From assembly GCF_021869535.1 (NCBI RefSeq), contig NW_026262668.1, positions 138,185,635-138,249,634 on the forward strand: 64,000 nt of DNA, in the 5' to 3' direction. The position numbers were made by a program, and so were the translations under genes. The notes below the pieces were generated by a model that did not search any database, was not told the DNA's origin, and saw only the letters and a program-made list of their open reading frames with translations. Every line of letters begins with the position of its first letter. Position 1 is the stretch's first letter. Positions 1-10,860 of this stretch are shown one piece after another. Source of the DNA: Mytilus californianus. Taxonomy: Eukaryota; Mollusca; Bivalvia; Mytilida; Mytilidae.

Positions 1-175
1 AGACCTCAATTAAACTGATTGAAAGATTATGTCTTCATCATATGAATATCAGGCACAATTCCTCCTGTTAGGGGTTTAGTATTATGCCGTCATAGAATAT
101 ATGAGAAGAACATAACCCGTATCATGCCAACAACTGGTTTTAGAATAAATGTGTTTAATACACTCTTTTGAAAAT
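1..175. repeat. Dispersed repeat fragment (mussel-type)
   Basis: Non-coding sequence that I recognise, from memory only, as a dispersed repeat common in mussel introns (motifs AGAAGAACATAACCCGT and ATGCCAACAACTG). No terminal repeats or target duplication are visible, and the left edge is cut by the window. It abuts the first reverse transcriptase remnant. The family assignment is not tested. Confidence 0.35.
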
Positions 176-1942
176 GATCAATTCTAATCAGTCTTCTCCG
201 TTGCATGTCCAATCAGTAAAAGAGATTTTGAAAAGAAAAAAAAAATCATGACAGATCTACCAGAAAACTATCCAAACATCGAACAAATAATCATCACTAA
301 TAATGGAGTGGAAAAACAACTGAAAAATCTAAAACCACACAAGCTAGGCTGCTGGACCAGACAACATCAAACCAATGCTACTGAAAAAACTAGCCAGTGA
401 AATTGCTCCGATCTTAACCATGATTTACCAATGGAGAAAGGAAAGATACCCGATGACTGGCGAACTGCAAATGTCACTCCGGCCTATAATTAAGAAAGGC
501 CAGAAATACATACCTAATATCCCTAACATGTATCTGTTGCAGAAAAATCATAGAACATAATTTATAGTCACCAGTAGCATCATGCAACATGCAGAGGTAA
601 ATAACATCTTATGAGTTATACCCTCTACAACATGGCTTCAGGAGTAAAAGATCATGCGAAACACAACTCCTTGAATGTATCAATGATATCATGGCACAAA
701 AAATCTGGAAAACGGAAAACAATCAGATATAAGAAGATGTGGTATGAGTGCCAATGAGACAACTCTCCATCCAAGTCAAAATTTATAAGATCTGCTTATA
801 CTGGACTTTTCAAAAGCTTTTGACAAGGTGTCCCACAGTTTACTCCTCCATAAACTACACCATTATGGCATTCGCAGTAAAACAAACAAATGGATAAAGG
901 AATTTCTCACCATCAGAACCCAAGTAGTAGTTGTTGAAGGCAAAACATCAGACAAAGTGAAAGTAGAATCCGGAGTACCACAAGAATCAGTCTTAGGACC
1001 CAGTCTCTTTCTTTTTTACATTAACGACCTACCAGAAGGCCTACACCCAACAGTGAGACTGTTTGCGGACGATACTGTTGTCTATTTGACCATTCCCTCA
1101 GACAACGACTGCCATAAACTCCAAGAAGACCTGGACAAATTGGCAAAATGGGAAAAAACATTGGAAAATGGAGTTCCAACCATGTGCAGCGTCCTCACAG
1201 TAACAAAAAAGAAAAATCCAATCAAGTGGGACTATACAAACTCCACGGCCATACTCTGGAGCATGAAACATCGACTAAATACCTTGGCTGCGCCATTGCA
1301 AATGATCTAGATTGGGGAGAACACATAAACAACATCACGGGAAAAGCCAGCCGAAGCCTTGGTTTCTTACATCAAAACCTCCACATCAGTTCAAAATCCA
1401 TCAAAGAGCATGCCTATAAAATATTAGTAAGAACGCAAATGGAATACGCCACGACAGTATGGGACTCGTACCAACAAAACCACATAGACAAAATTGAAAA
1501 AGTACAAAAACGAGCTGCACGATATGTAACCAGCAGACAGAAATAGATCAAGTGTCAGCAAAATGATAACTGAATTAGGATGAAAAGGCCTACAAACAAG
1601 ACGAAAAGAAGCCAGACTCATCATGTGTTACAAAATAACAAATGACTTTGTAGCCATAGACAAGAGTAAATACCTACAAAAACCAACAAGAAGCTCTCTA
1701 GTCGGACAGGACATCATACTTACCTATTACAGCCAGCCACCAAAGATTGTAGGAAATGGTCCTTCTTTGTAAAGACCGTCAATGATTGGAACAAACTGCC
1801 TCCAGATATCGCCACAGCAAAGTCTCTTGAGATATTCAAATCTCAAGTGACCAAAACCTCTAATAAAATCAACTCAACAATTTGTTTTTAACCATGCGCA
1901 ACTTGCCAGAATAGTCATCATGTTGAATATGGGCAGTATTTG
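176..1942 (+). pseudogene. Non-LTR retrotransposon ORF2 remnant (RT1, CR1/jockey-like)
   Basis: This is a decayed reverse transcriptase of a LINE-type element. Pieces in family order are visible across frames: the fingers region (KNLKPHKA, then a broken GPDNIKPMLLKKL), a degraded NYRPISL-like stretch near 480-540, SKAFDKVSHSLLLHKL near 815-850, the GVPQESVLGPSLFLFYINDL block near 970-1030, and the catalytic LFADDTVVY near 1060-1085. After the thumb (TKYLGCAIANDLDWG, then CTVWDSY-like sequence) comes a C-terminal tail (VNDWNKLPPDIA) ending about 1890. Stops and frameshifts occur throughout, for example near 1150-1200 where the reading passes to another frame, so it cannot make a full protein. 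It is 5' truncated: no endonuclease domain is seen. Clade is judged from motif style only. Confidence 0.85.
729..787 (+). mobile_element. 59-bp repeat insertion inside RT1
   Basis: A 59-bp block interrupts the RT1 reading between NGKQSD and LLILDFSKAFDKV. Its core (GATGTGGTATGAGTGCCAAT and GAGACAACTCTCCA) is the same dispersed repeat seen at 29596-29720 and, in part, at 25745-25830. AGAT occurs on both sides (725-728 and 788-791), which fits a short target duplication. Removing 59 bp plus one AGAT copy restores the expected protein order, so it arrived after the retrotransposon. Confidence 0.65.
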
Positions 1943-1985
1943 GAAGAAGAAGAAGAAGAAGAAGAAGAAGAAGAAGAAGAAGAAA
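1943..1985 (+). repeat. (GAA)n microsatellite, RT1 3' tail
   Basis: About 14 GAA units directly follow the RT1 3' region. CR1/L2-like LINEs often end in a short microsatellite, so this probably marks the true 3' end of the element and fixes its + orientation. Confidence 0.8.
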
Positions 1986-2109
1986 ACAAAATGAATTATT
2001 CTCTAAGTGGGGGAAGGGGTTGCACCCTTGAATGACACAAATTTATTTACGCAAATTTGTCAAAACTATTAACTACAACGATGAAATTTTTTTGGAGACG
2101 ACCCTTTAC

Positions 2110-2290
2110 CTATTAACTGTAATACGCTATATAAAATTGAGAATGGAAATGGGGAATATGTCAAAGAGACAACAACCCGGCCAAAGATCAGATAACAGCA
2201 GAAGGCCACCAATGGGTCTTCAACGCAGCGAGAAAACACCCGAAGGTTTTCCTCAGCTGGCCTGGTATGACTATATCCGTTGGAGGTATA
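2110..2290 (+). repeat. Dispersed repeat, copy 1
   Basis: The core GAGAATGGAAATGGGGAAT followed by TGTCAAAGAGACAACAACCC recurs at 54603-54680, which shows dispersion within this window. I recognise it as a frequent mussel repeat. The short reading frames on both strands here carry no domain and are not called as genes. Confidence 0.6.
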
Positions 2291-2299
2291 CAAAATGAC

Positions 2300-2940
2300 A
2301 TTTAAGAGGCCATGGCAATAAGCATTGAGCTTCAATTCAATCATGTCCTTACATCTTGTATCTAATGAAAAATGTTTCCTTAGAGTGTACTAAAAATAAA
2401 CATATTTGCAGACAAATAAGAAAAAGAGGAAAGCAACAATTTTAATAGCAAATTTTTATTTCATTGAATGGCTTAAATATTCTGGTCAATGTAATCGTAA
2501 ATTATAATTTTAACATAATTAGCTAGTATAAAACCTGCTAAAGTCATGTTTTCATATAACTATATTTATAAATTAATATTTTAATGTAATGGGACCCTAT
2601 TGGAAATAAGCCGTATGGTTTTCATGGGCAATCCTGACGGTATCATCAATTGTTTTAAGATTTTATGATTTTAGTATGTTTACATGTCTCAGTCTGTTAT
2701 TGTTTTATACTACTTTTGTAATGTTTTATGATGTTATTTGACCAAAATAAATCTACTAAGGCAAAGGAGTGACTATAATTTATTTTTCGTTACAAAAACA
2801 ATGTAAATTAACCTTTCCCAATCATACATTACATTTTTATCAGTGATGATGTTTTAGTGATATGTTGCTATGCAACGGGAAAAGGTAAAGGAATTTGAAT
2901 TAGAAACATTTAATGATATGACCTTATTTGTATAATATGT
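2300..2940. other. AT-rich sequence without a recognised feature
   Basis: No coding signal, RNA gene or clear repeat is visible. It contains several AATAAA-like strings in AT-rich sequence, for example near 2747, but no gene upstream that would use them. Confidence 0.5.
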
Positions 2941-3074
2941 ATACGGAAATCCGGGCCAATAGTAGTATAACGTATATTATTCTTGGTATTAAACTTTTAT
3001 ATGGTTTATACGGAAATCCGGGCCAATAGTAGTATAACGTATATTATTCTTGGTATTAAACTTTTATATGGTTA
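2941..3074. repeat. 67-bp exact tandem duplication
   Basis: Two adjacent copies (2941-3007 and 3008-3074), each starting ATACGGAAATCCGGGCC, appear identical. A recent duplication is the simplest reading. Confidence 0.9.
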
Positions 3075-3639
3075 ATTAAAAAACCAATTGGGTATTAATG
3101 CATTCAAGAATAATTTTGTTGCTAATGGTTTCAGAAATTACCATTTTTCACTTTCCCTTTGCAAGTTATTCTTAAGGCTGTCTGGAATGGTCTGTGATCT
3201 GAGATGTCCTCATGTAATTATGATGCATATGTTGTATATAACAGGGCAAGATGCATTCTGGCCCTGCAATTTTAAGTGACTAGTCACATTTTTTACACTT
3301 TTGTAGAAAGACTTTTATAGCAACTTCTAGACATGAGTCAAACCTTGTTGACACAATTGGGTATCAAAAAAAAGGGACATTTTTCCTGATTTTTGTCCAT
3401 ACTCAAGTCTCTTTGGTCTATTTGTAAGTTGTTGTTTTGTGTTTCGTGACAATCTGGCAAGTCAAACCTTTTTCAACTGAACTCTAAAATCTGTTTTAAG
3501 TTGTGCAATGGCACTATTGTTCAAGATGACTAGTAGGGTTGCGCGCTTGTAAATATATTTACCCCTCCCCTCATTCTTTAAATAAATGTCCCAAGCCAGG
3601 AGCCTGTCAGTGATTCAATGGTATAGTCGTTGGTAAATG

Positions 3640-5400
3640 AAGCTCACCTGGCCTAAAGTAAGACAAGAATTGCACTTGAGATAATAAGGTCGAAATCGTG
3701 GTCAACTCCTTATAGGAGTTATTTCCACTAAATGGTGATTTTCACCGATTTTTACTTCTACTTTTAATTTTGAAAACTATTATAGCCATGACAAAGAGAA
3801 TTTTTTATTAAAAAACTTATAAGCACGGCAAGATCTACAAAATGATCAGCAAGACATGTACAATATCTAAAAAAAGGTCAAACCAACAAAGCCAAAATTG
3901 TAAGTCCACAAGTGTTGTGCCGAAATTAAAATGCCAGTGAACATAAAATACACTTTCTGTGTGTCAATACCTTTTTTAACGGCGATTAATTGTGCCATAT
4001 GTTATTATTTTTACACATATTGGCGTCAGATAGTCAAGAGTGTATCAAATTTTGTCATTTTACTTAATCTACCCTTATTTTATAACTGTAATATTCATGG
4101 AAAGATTATATCTGAAACTAAAACTGCAATGTTTTATCTGTTGTATATATATATATAGAATCAACATTTAATTTTTCCAACCAGGGACAGTTTTAAATAC
4201 ATATATAATGTAAGGTCCAATTTGGTATCAAATCATACTATCTGTGAGCTCACTTGTGTAAACCTATTTGTAGATCTTGTCTTGTTGATAATTCTTGCTT
4301 ATTTAAGTTTTTAATTAGCTGAAACAAGATAAAAATCCTCATTTAAGGACAATAACTTCTTGAGGAGACCTCCAATAATTTGGTCATATTGGCATTTTTG
4401 TAGATTTTCTATTGTAGAAATTTTTTTCCAGATAACTTTCAAAAACTAGAAAACTTTAAATAAAAAAATGTCATTTAATGACAATAACTCCTTAAGGAGT
4501 CATCCAATGGTTCTTGTATTGCTGACCATTTTTAACATTTTCAACCTAGATATTAGATTTTCAAGATAATTGACAAAAACACCAAACATTTTGTTTTTAA
4601 ATCGTCAATCAATGCCAATTGTTTTGGTCATATTGGCATTTTTGAAGATTTTGTGTTGCTGATAATTTTTTTTTTTTTTGCAGTTGATAGTTTCGACCTA
4701 TCTAATGCATTTTCCCAATATTATCTATATTTAGCCATGCCAGACATGTTTGTTAACTGACCTAAACAAAAATGCAAACTTTATACTAGATACCATAAGG
4801 GGTATTCAACACTAATTTGCTTGAAATTAGTTTAGTGGTTTCAGAGGAGCAGATCGTTAAAAAGTTAACGACAGACACAAAATTAATCAAAGATCGTGAT
4901 TTGCGGCCAATAACTCCTTAATGAGTCATCCTATGGTTTCGGCCAATCTAGCAATTTTGTATATTTTGTATAGCTGATGTTTTTTGCCATTTACAATTTC
5001 TATCTATCTAATTAAGTTTTTGAGATACATTGTGTAATAAGCAAAACTCAAACATTTGCCAATAATCGTCACTTAAGGGCAATAACTCCCCATCTGATAA
5101 TTTTGAAGAAAATAAGAAGTATGTAGATGTTCAACTGACATTCTGACAGCTGTCAGATTTTATATTGCTATTCTGGTTTTCAAGATGCAAGTCAATTAAT
5201 GCATTTTATCCTTATGTTTTATGTTAAGACATGGCGGCATTTTTTTTTGTTGACTGACCGAAAAAAAACTTTATGCAAGATAATTAACCAACTGATCATT
5301 CACCTCATTCAATTGGTTTAGTAGTTTCAGAGGAGAAGATCTTATATCAGTTTACGACGAACGACGACTGATGATGATGGACGCCGCGTCATGTCATTTT
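3640..5400. repeat. Cluster of a dispersed repeat (GGCAATAACTCCTT family)
   Basis: Several diverged copies of one family are strung together. Recurring blocks are GACAATAACTCCTTAAGGAG or close variants (4470-4500, 4905-4925, 5075-5090), GGTCATATTGGCATTTTTG (4382 and 4626) and an end block TAGTTTCAGAGGAGAAGATC (5319-5340) that runs into ACGACGAACGACGAC-type sequence near 5350-5390. Related copies lie at 6540-6680, 9975-10330 and 27440-27720. No coding capacity is visible. The family looks non-autonomous and ancient. Confidence 0.6.
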
Positions 5401-5417
5401 GGAACAGTTTATTTAAA

Positions 5418-5419
<2 letters not shown>

Positions 5420-5471
<52 letters not shown>

Positions 5472-5472
5472 G
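5420..5472. repeat. Compound (TC)n(TA)n microsatellite
   Basis: A (TC)n run passes directly into a (TA)n run. The overlapping SLSLSLSLYIYIYIY reading is low-complexity and not a gene. Confidence 0.95.
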
Positions 5473-5504
5473 AGGTAAATTATATGGCCTTCCAAATACC
5501 GTTT

Positions 5505-5595
5505 CGATTCCTAACATCACTGAAGAGACATTCATTGTCGAAATCCGGATATGGTGTACAAATTTTTGCACCTCATATTTGCGGTATACCATCTT
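5505..5595. repeat. Dispersed repeat fragment (ACATCACTGAAGAGACAT)
   Basis: ACATCACTGAAGAGACATTC followed by ATTGTCGAAAT is matched by the diverged copy at 41545-41590 (CATCACTGATGAGACATTAA, then TTGTCGAAATGCGCATC). The two copies share the same block order. I know the block as common in bivalve DNA. Non-coding. Confidence 0.5.
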
Positions 5596-5842
5596 TTCCG
5601 CAAGTTTATTGTTTTCTGTTTGGTATTAAATTAATATAATTAAGATCCATTGTGTTACATCTGTGATCCGTTTATTTGGCAATCGCCATGGCAGTCAGCA
5701 GGATTTAAGAACATCCGTTGTTCGACCTGCTAGTCAAATGCGTTTTGTTAAAATATACTTTTTCACTTTTTGGGTCTTTTGGAAAATGTTGTTTGTGCTG
5801 TATTTAGACCCCTCTACAAAGAAATTTGTTTTGCATGCACAC

Positions 5843-5843
<1 letters not shown>

Positions 5844-5885
<42 letters not shown>
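5844..5885. repeat. (TA)n microsatellite
   Basis: About 20 TA units, directly beside the inverted-repeat structure that follows. Confidence 0.95.
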
Positions 5886-5893
<8 letters not shown>

Positions 5894-6045
5894 GAATGAT
5901 TGTATAATAAAAACTATAACACAAATTCCCATATGTTTCCAACAGATTGCAATTGTGTGTATTCCATGATGTTTATTGTTCATATATAAAGTCTCTGAAT
6001 GATTGTAGGAATGAATTTGGGAATTTGTGTTATAGTTTTTATTAT
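5881..6045. repeat. Direct plus inverted repeat structure
   Basis: A 24-bp block starting ATATAAAGTCTCTGAATG occurs at 5881-5904 and again at 5984-6007. Overlapping it, the 28 bp at 5904-5931 (AACTATAACACAAATTCC core) are exactly reverse-complemented at 6018-6045. The result is a perfect 28-bp stem with an 86-nt loop that itself contains one direct repeat copy. This fits a template-switch rearrangement or a small foldback element. Confidence 0.8.
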
Positions 6046-6679
6046 ATATATATATTTATTAACCAAGATATAAGCAATTCGACAAAGATGATGCCCCCGC
6101 TGGTTTTAGTAACAGTAGAGTTGATGCCCCAGCATGCAATAATTATACGATCATGTGACAAGAAACTACAGATAAAACATTAGTACTTATAACCGTATAT
6201 ATGGAGGAAGATGGAAAAGTGATGAACAATAAATTAAAAAACGAACTTTCGTTCTTGTTGCTAAGGAAGGGAAACGTGGGTTTCGCGGGAATTCATTCAC
6301 CACAAGAATTCATATTCGTCAGGATCGAAAATATACCACTATACGATTACGTGTCCGTGTGACAATTTGTGAACTTTCGAAGAATTGAACATTTGAACTT
6401 TTGAGACATTCTTAAAATTGCATTTACGTAATAAATTATTATTGTATCATTAAATCGAATTCGTTATAGAAACACCCTAATATAATGATCATTCATACAA
6501 ACCTTTTTTAAAATTGGTTCTGTAGTTTGAGAGAAGATCGTTGAAAAAGTATACAACGTTCACGAAAAAATCCAAAATCGTTGTTTAATGCTATAAAGCC
6601 ATAATGAGCAACCCAATTGTTTCGGTTGTTTGTATTTCATTTGTAAATCTGGTATTTCTGATTATGTTTGCTTTTTACA

Positions 6680-7537
6680 GTTTCTTCAAATCTATTTTAG
6701 CTTTAGAAGATCACTCCTTATTAACACCTGCCCAACACGGATTCCACAGCAAATGCTCTTGTGAGACACAACTGATTGCTACAATACATGACCTGGCAAG
6801 TGGACTATCGAATGGCCAACAAATTGATGCAATACTTCTTGATTTTGCTAAAGCATTCAATAAGGTGCCACACCAGCGTCTTCTGCAAAAGCTCAAATAC
6901 TACGGTGTCTGTGAATCTTCTGTCAAATGGGTCGAAAGCTTCCTTAAAAACCGGAAACAACACGTACTAGTCGAGGGAACATCGTCAGACGAAGGAGAGG
7001 TAGTTTCAGGAGTGCCACAGGGTACAGTCATGAGACCCCTGCTCTTTCTCGTCTTTATAAACGACTTAACTAGAGAACGGTAGAACGATTGGCAGATGGC
7101 ATTCCATCCACATAAATGTACCACCATACACGTCTGCAAGAAACACAACCTCATCAACACATGATCAAGTTCGACTACCATCTTCATGGTCATACCCTTA
7201 AAAGCGTCCCAGGTGGGAAATATCTTGGCGCTTACATCAGCAAGGACCTGTCGTGGCGAGAGCAAATTAACCAGACGAGACCGAAAGCCACCAGATCAGT
7301 TTGATTTCTGCGCAGGAATTGTCCCCAGGATGTGAATAGCCAGGCTTACACAACTTTAGTCAGGCCTGTCCTGGAGTGTGCCAGCTCTGTCTGGGATCAC
7401 TACCAGCAACAACAAATCCAGCAATTAGAAAATATACATCGCCAGGCTGCACGATTCGTCACTGGGGATTACTTTACAAGGGACCCAGACTGTGTCACGA
7501 ACATGATATAACAACTAGGTTGGGAACCACTGGAACA
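6680..7537 (+). pseudogene. Non-LTR retrotransposon RT2, 5' part (CR1-like)
   Basis: This reverse transcriptase remnant begins within the palm region (QHGFHSKCSCETQLIATI, about 6732-6786). It continues through LLDFAKAFNKVPHQRLLQKL and GVPQGTVMRPLLFLVFINDL, and stops at TAG near 7081. The segment that should carry the catalytic FADD motif is missing: the sequence jumps from FINDL to a downstream block (MAFHPHKCTTIHVCKKHN) at about 7080. Thumb and tail pieces follow (KYLGAYISKDLSW, VRPVLECASSVWDHYQ, QLGWEPLEQ), with stops. It is interrupted at 7537 by another retrotransposon; the rest lies at 9510-9936. An ATG at 6604 is open in frame, but that sequence belongs to the flanking dispersed repeat, so the element really starts about 6680. 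Confidence 0.85.
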
Positions 7538-9509
7538 AGATACAAGATATTTTATTAACCAAAATTTGAGCTATACAATCAAATGAATCACAGTAAATGA
7601 TTGAAATGATTAGAATGCTTACAGTACATAAGATATGACAGTTGTTTTCCATTCGTTAGATGTGTTTGAGCTTTTGATTTTGCCATTTTATAAAGGACTT
7701 TCCGTTTTGAATTTCACTTGGAGTTCGGTATTTTTGTTATTTTTCTTTTTTTTAAACAAAAACATGTATACACATTTAAACAAAGTAACATAATTATAAA
7801 CAATGTCATTGACAAAACATTAAGTCATTTTGGAAGCCACTGTGACCTGGAGAAATTACATTTCTTAATCAATTTATAGACCTAGGCCTATGGGAGACAA
7901 CTCCTGATCGATTTTTTTTATTTTTCTATTTTTTCACACTAAATTGATATTTTCTAGCAGTTTCTTTCGTTCTTCAAACAGGAGTGCAATAATTTAGACT
8001 AAGTTTGAAGTAACAAACAAATCTTCAGATGAAAGAATCCAAACAAATTTCATTTCATTAGATAACTTTGAACAATTTTTGAATTTAGAATTTTAGTTAG
8101 ACAGATGTTGAGATCTTGTATCTTTTAGAACAGGACATTTTAAAAGAAAATGTTGTTCATCTTCAACTGCGTTCTTACATAGCTTACACTTTCTGTCTTC
8201 AGCTTTTATACTAATATACCTCCCTCTTTCAATTTCAAGGTCATGACAGCTAGTTCTGAATCTTGTAATTATTTGCCTGTCTTTTTTTTTTAATTTATTG
8301 TTGAATATGGTTCAAACATAAAAATATTTTTAAATTTTCTGTAAGTTCTTAATGTATTGCCCCACCGTATATTGGTACTCTTCCCAGAATTGCTTTCTAA
8401 ATTAGCTACCCAAATTTATTTAAATTTTATTGTTAGATAATTTTTTACTTTTTTAATATATTGTTTTGTTTAAAGTTTGACTGGTTTACAAATAGATAGT
8501 CTAAATCTAGGAATTTAAATATATGTTTAATGTTTCCTATCCAAGATTCCTGGTTAGATTTGTTAATAGAATGGGATAGATTTATGGCCTCTCATAGAAT
8601 AATATTTGAAGGTTCAATTTCTTTCATAAGATGAATCCAATATTTTATCATATTCATAACTACATAATAAAGTGTAGGGAGTGAGCCTAGTTCCCCTCTA
8701 CATGCCATATTTGATGTTTTTATATTAACTCCAAGTGAAAATTTACAAAGCTGAGTTTGAATTTTCTCTAGAACAAAATAATCAGTTTCTTTTGATATAA
8801 AGTTATCCATATGTTTTTGTTTCTTATGTGGTATATAACCCCAAATTTCAGATCCATACAACAAGATGGGTCGGATAGTATGGTTATAAATATGTAATAA
8901 AGTACTAGGTTTTGGGCTTTCCACTTAAAAGGTCTTCCTTAATTTGAAATAAGCTCCTTTATAATAAAGTTCTTTCTTTGCCTTTTGGAAGCTCCCAGAT
9001 GCTAAAAAAATGTATTCCTAAGTATGTGTAGTTCTGTACACATTCTAAAATCTGGTTTCCTAAGGATATTTTAATATTTTTATGTCGTCCTGATTTGTTA
9101 AATACAAGAACCTTGGTCTTTTTGGTGTTAACTGTCATTTTACAATCTGGTTTCTGTGTTTCCATACATACATTTTATAATGTCATAAAACCATGTTCCA
9201 ACAGCTATACATTTAAGTTTATAAAAAAGGTGGAGATGTGAAACTGAATCAAATGCACGCTTAAAATCTACAAAGCATGCATACAGAGGCCTAGAATTAT
9301 TTTTCACAAATACTTGAATGATGGTATTTAACACAAACATATGGTCTGTTGTGCGACATCCTCTAGTAAAACCAATTTGCTCACTTCTAATTATATCTAT
9401 AGATTTTAAAAATTTTATCAACCTGTTATTTAAAATCAGATTAAATAACTTGCCTATGTTATCTGCAATGGTTATGCCCCTGTAGTTTGCTGGATCATGT
9501 TTAGAGCCA
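7538..9509 (-). pseudogene. Non-LTR retrotransposon RT3, inserted in RT2 in antisense
   Basis: Read on the minus strand from 9509 downward, this gives NYRGITIADNIGKLF, IGFTRGCRTTDHMFVLNTI, FVDFKRAFDSVSHLHLF (9500-9180), then NTKKTKVLVFNKSG and QNYTYLGIHF (about 9140-9010), RPILLYGSEIWGYIP (about 8885-8840), and a C-terminal cysteine/histidine motif CKLCKNAVEDEQHFLLKC (about 8200-8125). The catalytic YADD block is deleted at a junction near 9155-9165. It is 5' truncated inside the RT domain. The low-coordinate end carries AATAAA, near 7555 on the minus strand, as expected for a LINE 3' end. GAACA flanks it (7533-7537 and 9510-9514), a likely target duplication. Its motifs differ from RT1 and RT2, so it is from another clade. 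Confidence 0.8.
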
Positions 9510-9936
9510 GAACATAGGAGAGCCAGAAAAACAGTTGTAATGTTCTACAAAATTGTGAACAGTGTTATAGAAGTTACTGTTCCGACACCACCTGCTCCAT
9601 TTCCACAACACTAGGACCCGTGGTTCAATTTCAAACATAAGAAGCAAACTGGACTGTTTCAAGTATTCATTTATATCTGCCACCATGATATCTTGGAATA
9701 CCATACCTCCAGATATTCGAGCTTCCCCGTCAGTGGAACATTTTCGACACGCTATTCAAGCTGCCAGCGTGTCGGCACTACTCCACAACTAATTTAGACC
9801 ATCTTACATTTTAATTGTATATACAGATTTCATTCTAACTGTACATACTTGGAAGTTGTTTGCTGTTCATCACGCTGGAGTTTCTACACTCAAAATGAGT
9901 CCACTCCTCGACGGGAAGATAGATAGATAGATAGAG
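9510..9936 (+). pseudogene. RT2, 3' part, with (GATA)n tail
   Basis: This is the displaced C terminus of RT2. RRARKTVVMFYKIVNSVIEV follows directly on from QLGWEPLEQ at 7535 once the antisense insertion is removed. A frame change then leads to KLDCFKYSFISATMISWNTI and PPDIRASPSVEHFRHAI and a stop near 9790. About 125 bp of 3' untranslated sequence ends in (GATA)n at 9918-9935, the usual kind of simple tail for this LINE type. Confidence 0.8.
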
Positions 9937-9949
9937 GTTATAGGCAGAA

Positions 9950-10340
9950 ACAACTAAATTTAGAAAGAAAAAAAATACGTCATTTACGGGCAATAACTCC
10001 TCCAGGAGTCATCTGATTATTTCGTAAATATAGAAAGTATGTAAATCTTAACATTCTGAAAATCTTTGCTTGTCAGATTTTCTCTATCTATTATGGTTTT
10101 TAAGATTTAAGACAATTACAAAATAGCTACATTTTACTATTATGTTCTACTTTTAGCCATGGCAGCCATGTTTATTGACTGACCAAATAAAATAAAAACT
10201 TTATATACTTGATACCTTGATAATCATTCACTCCAAGTTTTGGTGAAATTTGTCATGTAGTTTTAGTTTCTTCGAAAAGTTTACGGCAGACATCGACCAC
10301 CGAACGACGGACGCCTTGAATGATGACAAAAACTCACACT
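9950..10340. repeat. Dispersed repeat, GGCAATAACTCC family
   Basis: Another copy of the family described at 3640-5400, with GGGCAATAACTCCTCCAGGA near 9988 and a closing block around 10240-10330 (ACGGCAGACATCGACCACC). It lies directly 3' of RT2, and a partial copy lies 5' of RT2 at 6540-6680, so RT2 probably landed within this repeat. Confidence 0.55.
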
Positions 10341-10669
10341 GCCTTTTGACATTTAAATAGCCAGATTAACTAAAAAGTTCAAAACGAGGTATTTTTTATT
10401 GTTCTTATATAACATTTTATAAGAATTCAGTGTAAAGACCCGTTTATACTGTTACTGCAATGATAAGTTATTAAAATTGAAATATTGGCAATTATATATA
10501 TATATACACATTGCTGAACAATAAGCCACAATAAAGAATACTTTCATTATCATTTCGAGAAGAAAATAGTCCGCTAAAAACATATAATTTTATGTTATTC
10601 TCAAACAAATCCTTTACTGTGACCAGTATGTTTAAACATACACACATACACACACATATATATTATATC

Positions 10670-10860
10670 AGTGGCGGACCCAGGGGTGAAAAGCGTACGC
10701 CTCCTTTTTGATCGCAAAAAAAATCTCATCTTCCCACAGGTTATATGATTTTTAGCACGAAATTGTAAAAAAAAAATGTCCACTTCGCTCATCTCGGTAG
10801 TATAAATATTTTTATTCTGAAATTACGACCCCTTTCAAAAATCCTGGCTCTGCCCCTAAA
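10670..10860. mobile_element. Short MITE, CAGTGGCGGACCCAGG end type
   Basis: It opens with CAGTGGCGGACCCAGGGGTG and closes with a partly complementary CCTGGCTCTGCCCCTA, giving imperfect terminal inverted repeats about 190 bp apart. TIRs of this type are known from hAT-like elements. No transposase is present. Related ends appear at 12808 (CAGTGGCGGATCCAGAGG) and, degraded, at 11430-11585. Confidence 0.5.

Noticed and set aside
6604-6680. Signal-peptide-like N terminus fused to the RT2 reading frame
   Set aside because: The sequence matches the flanking dispersed repeat rather than any RT; the hydrophobic run is incidental and RT2 starts about 6680.
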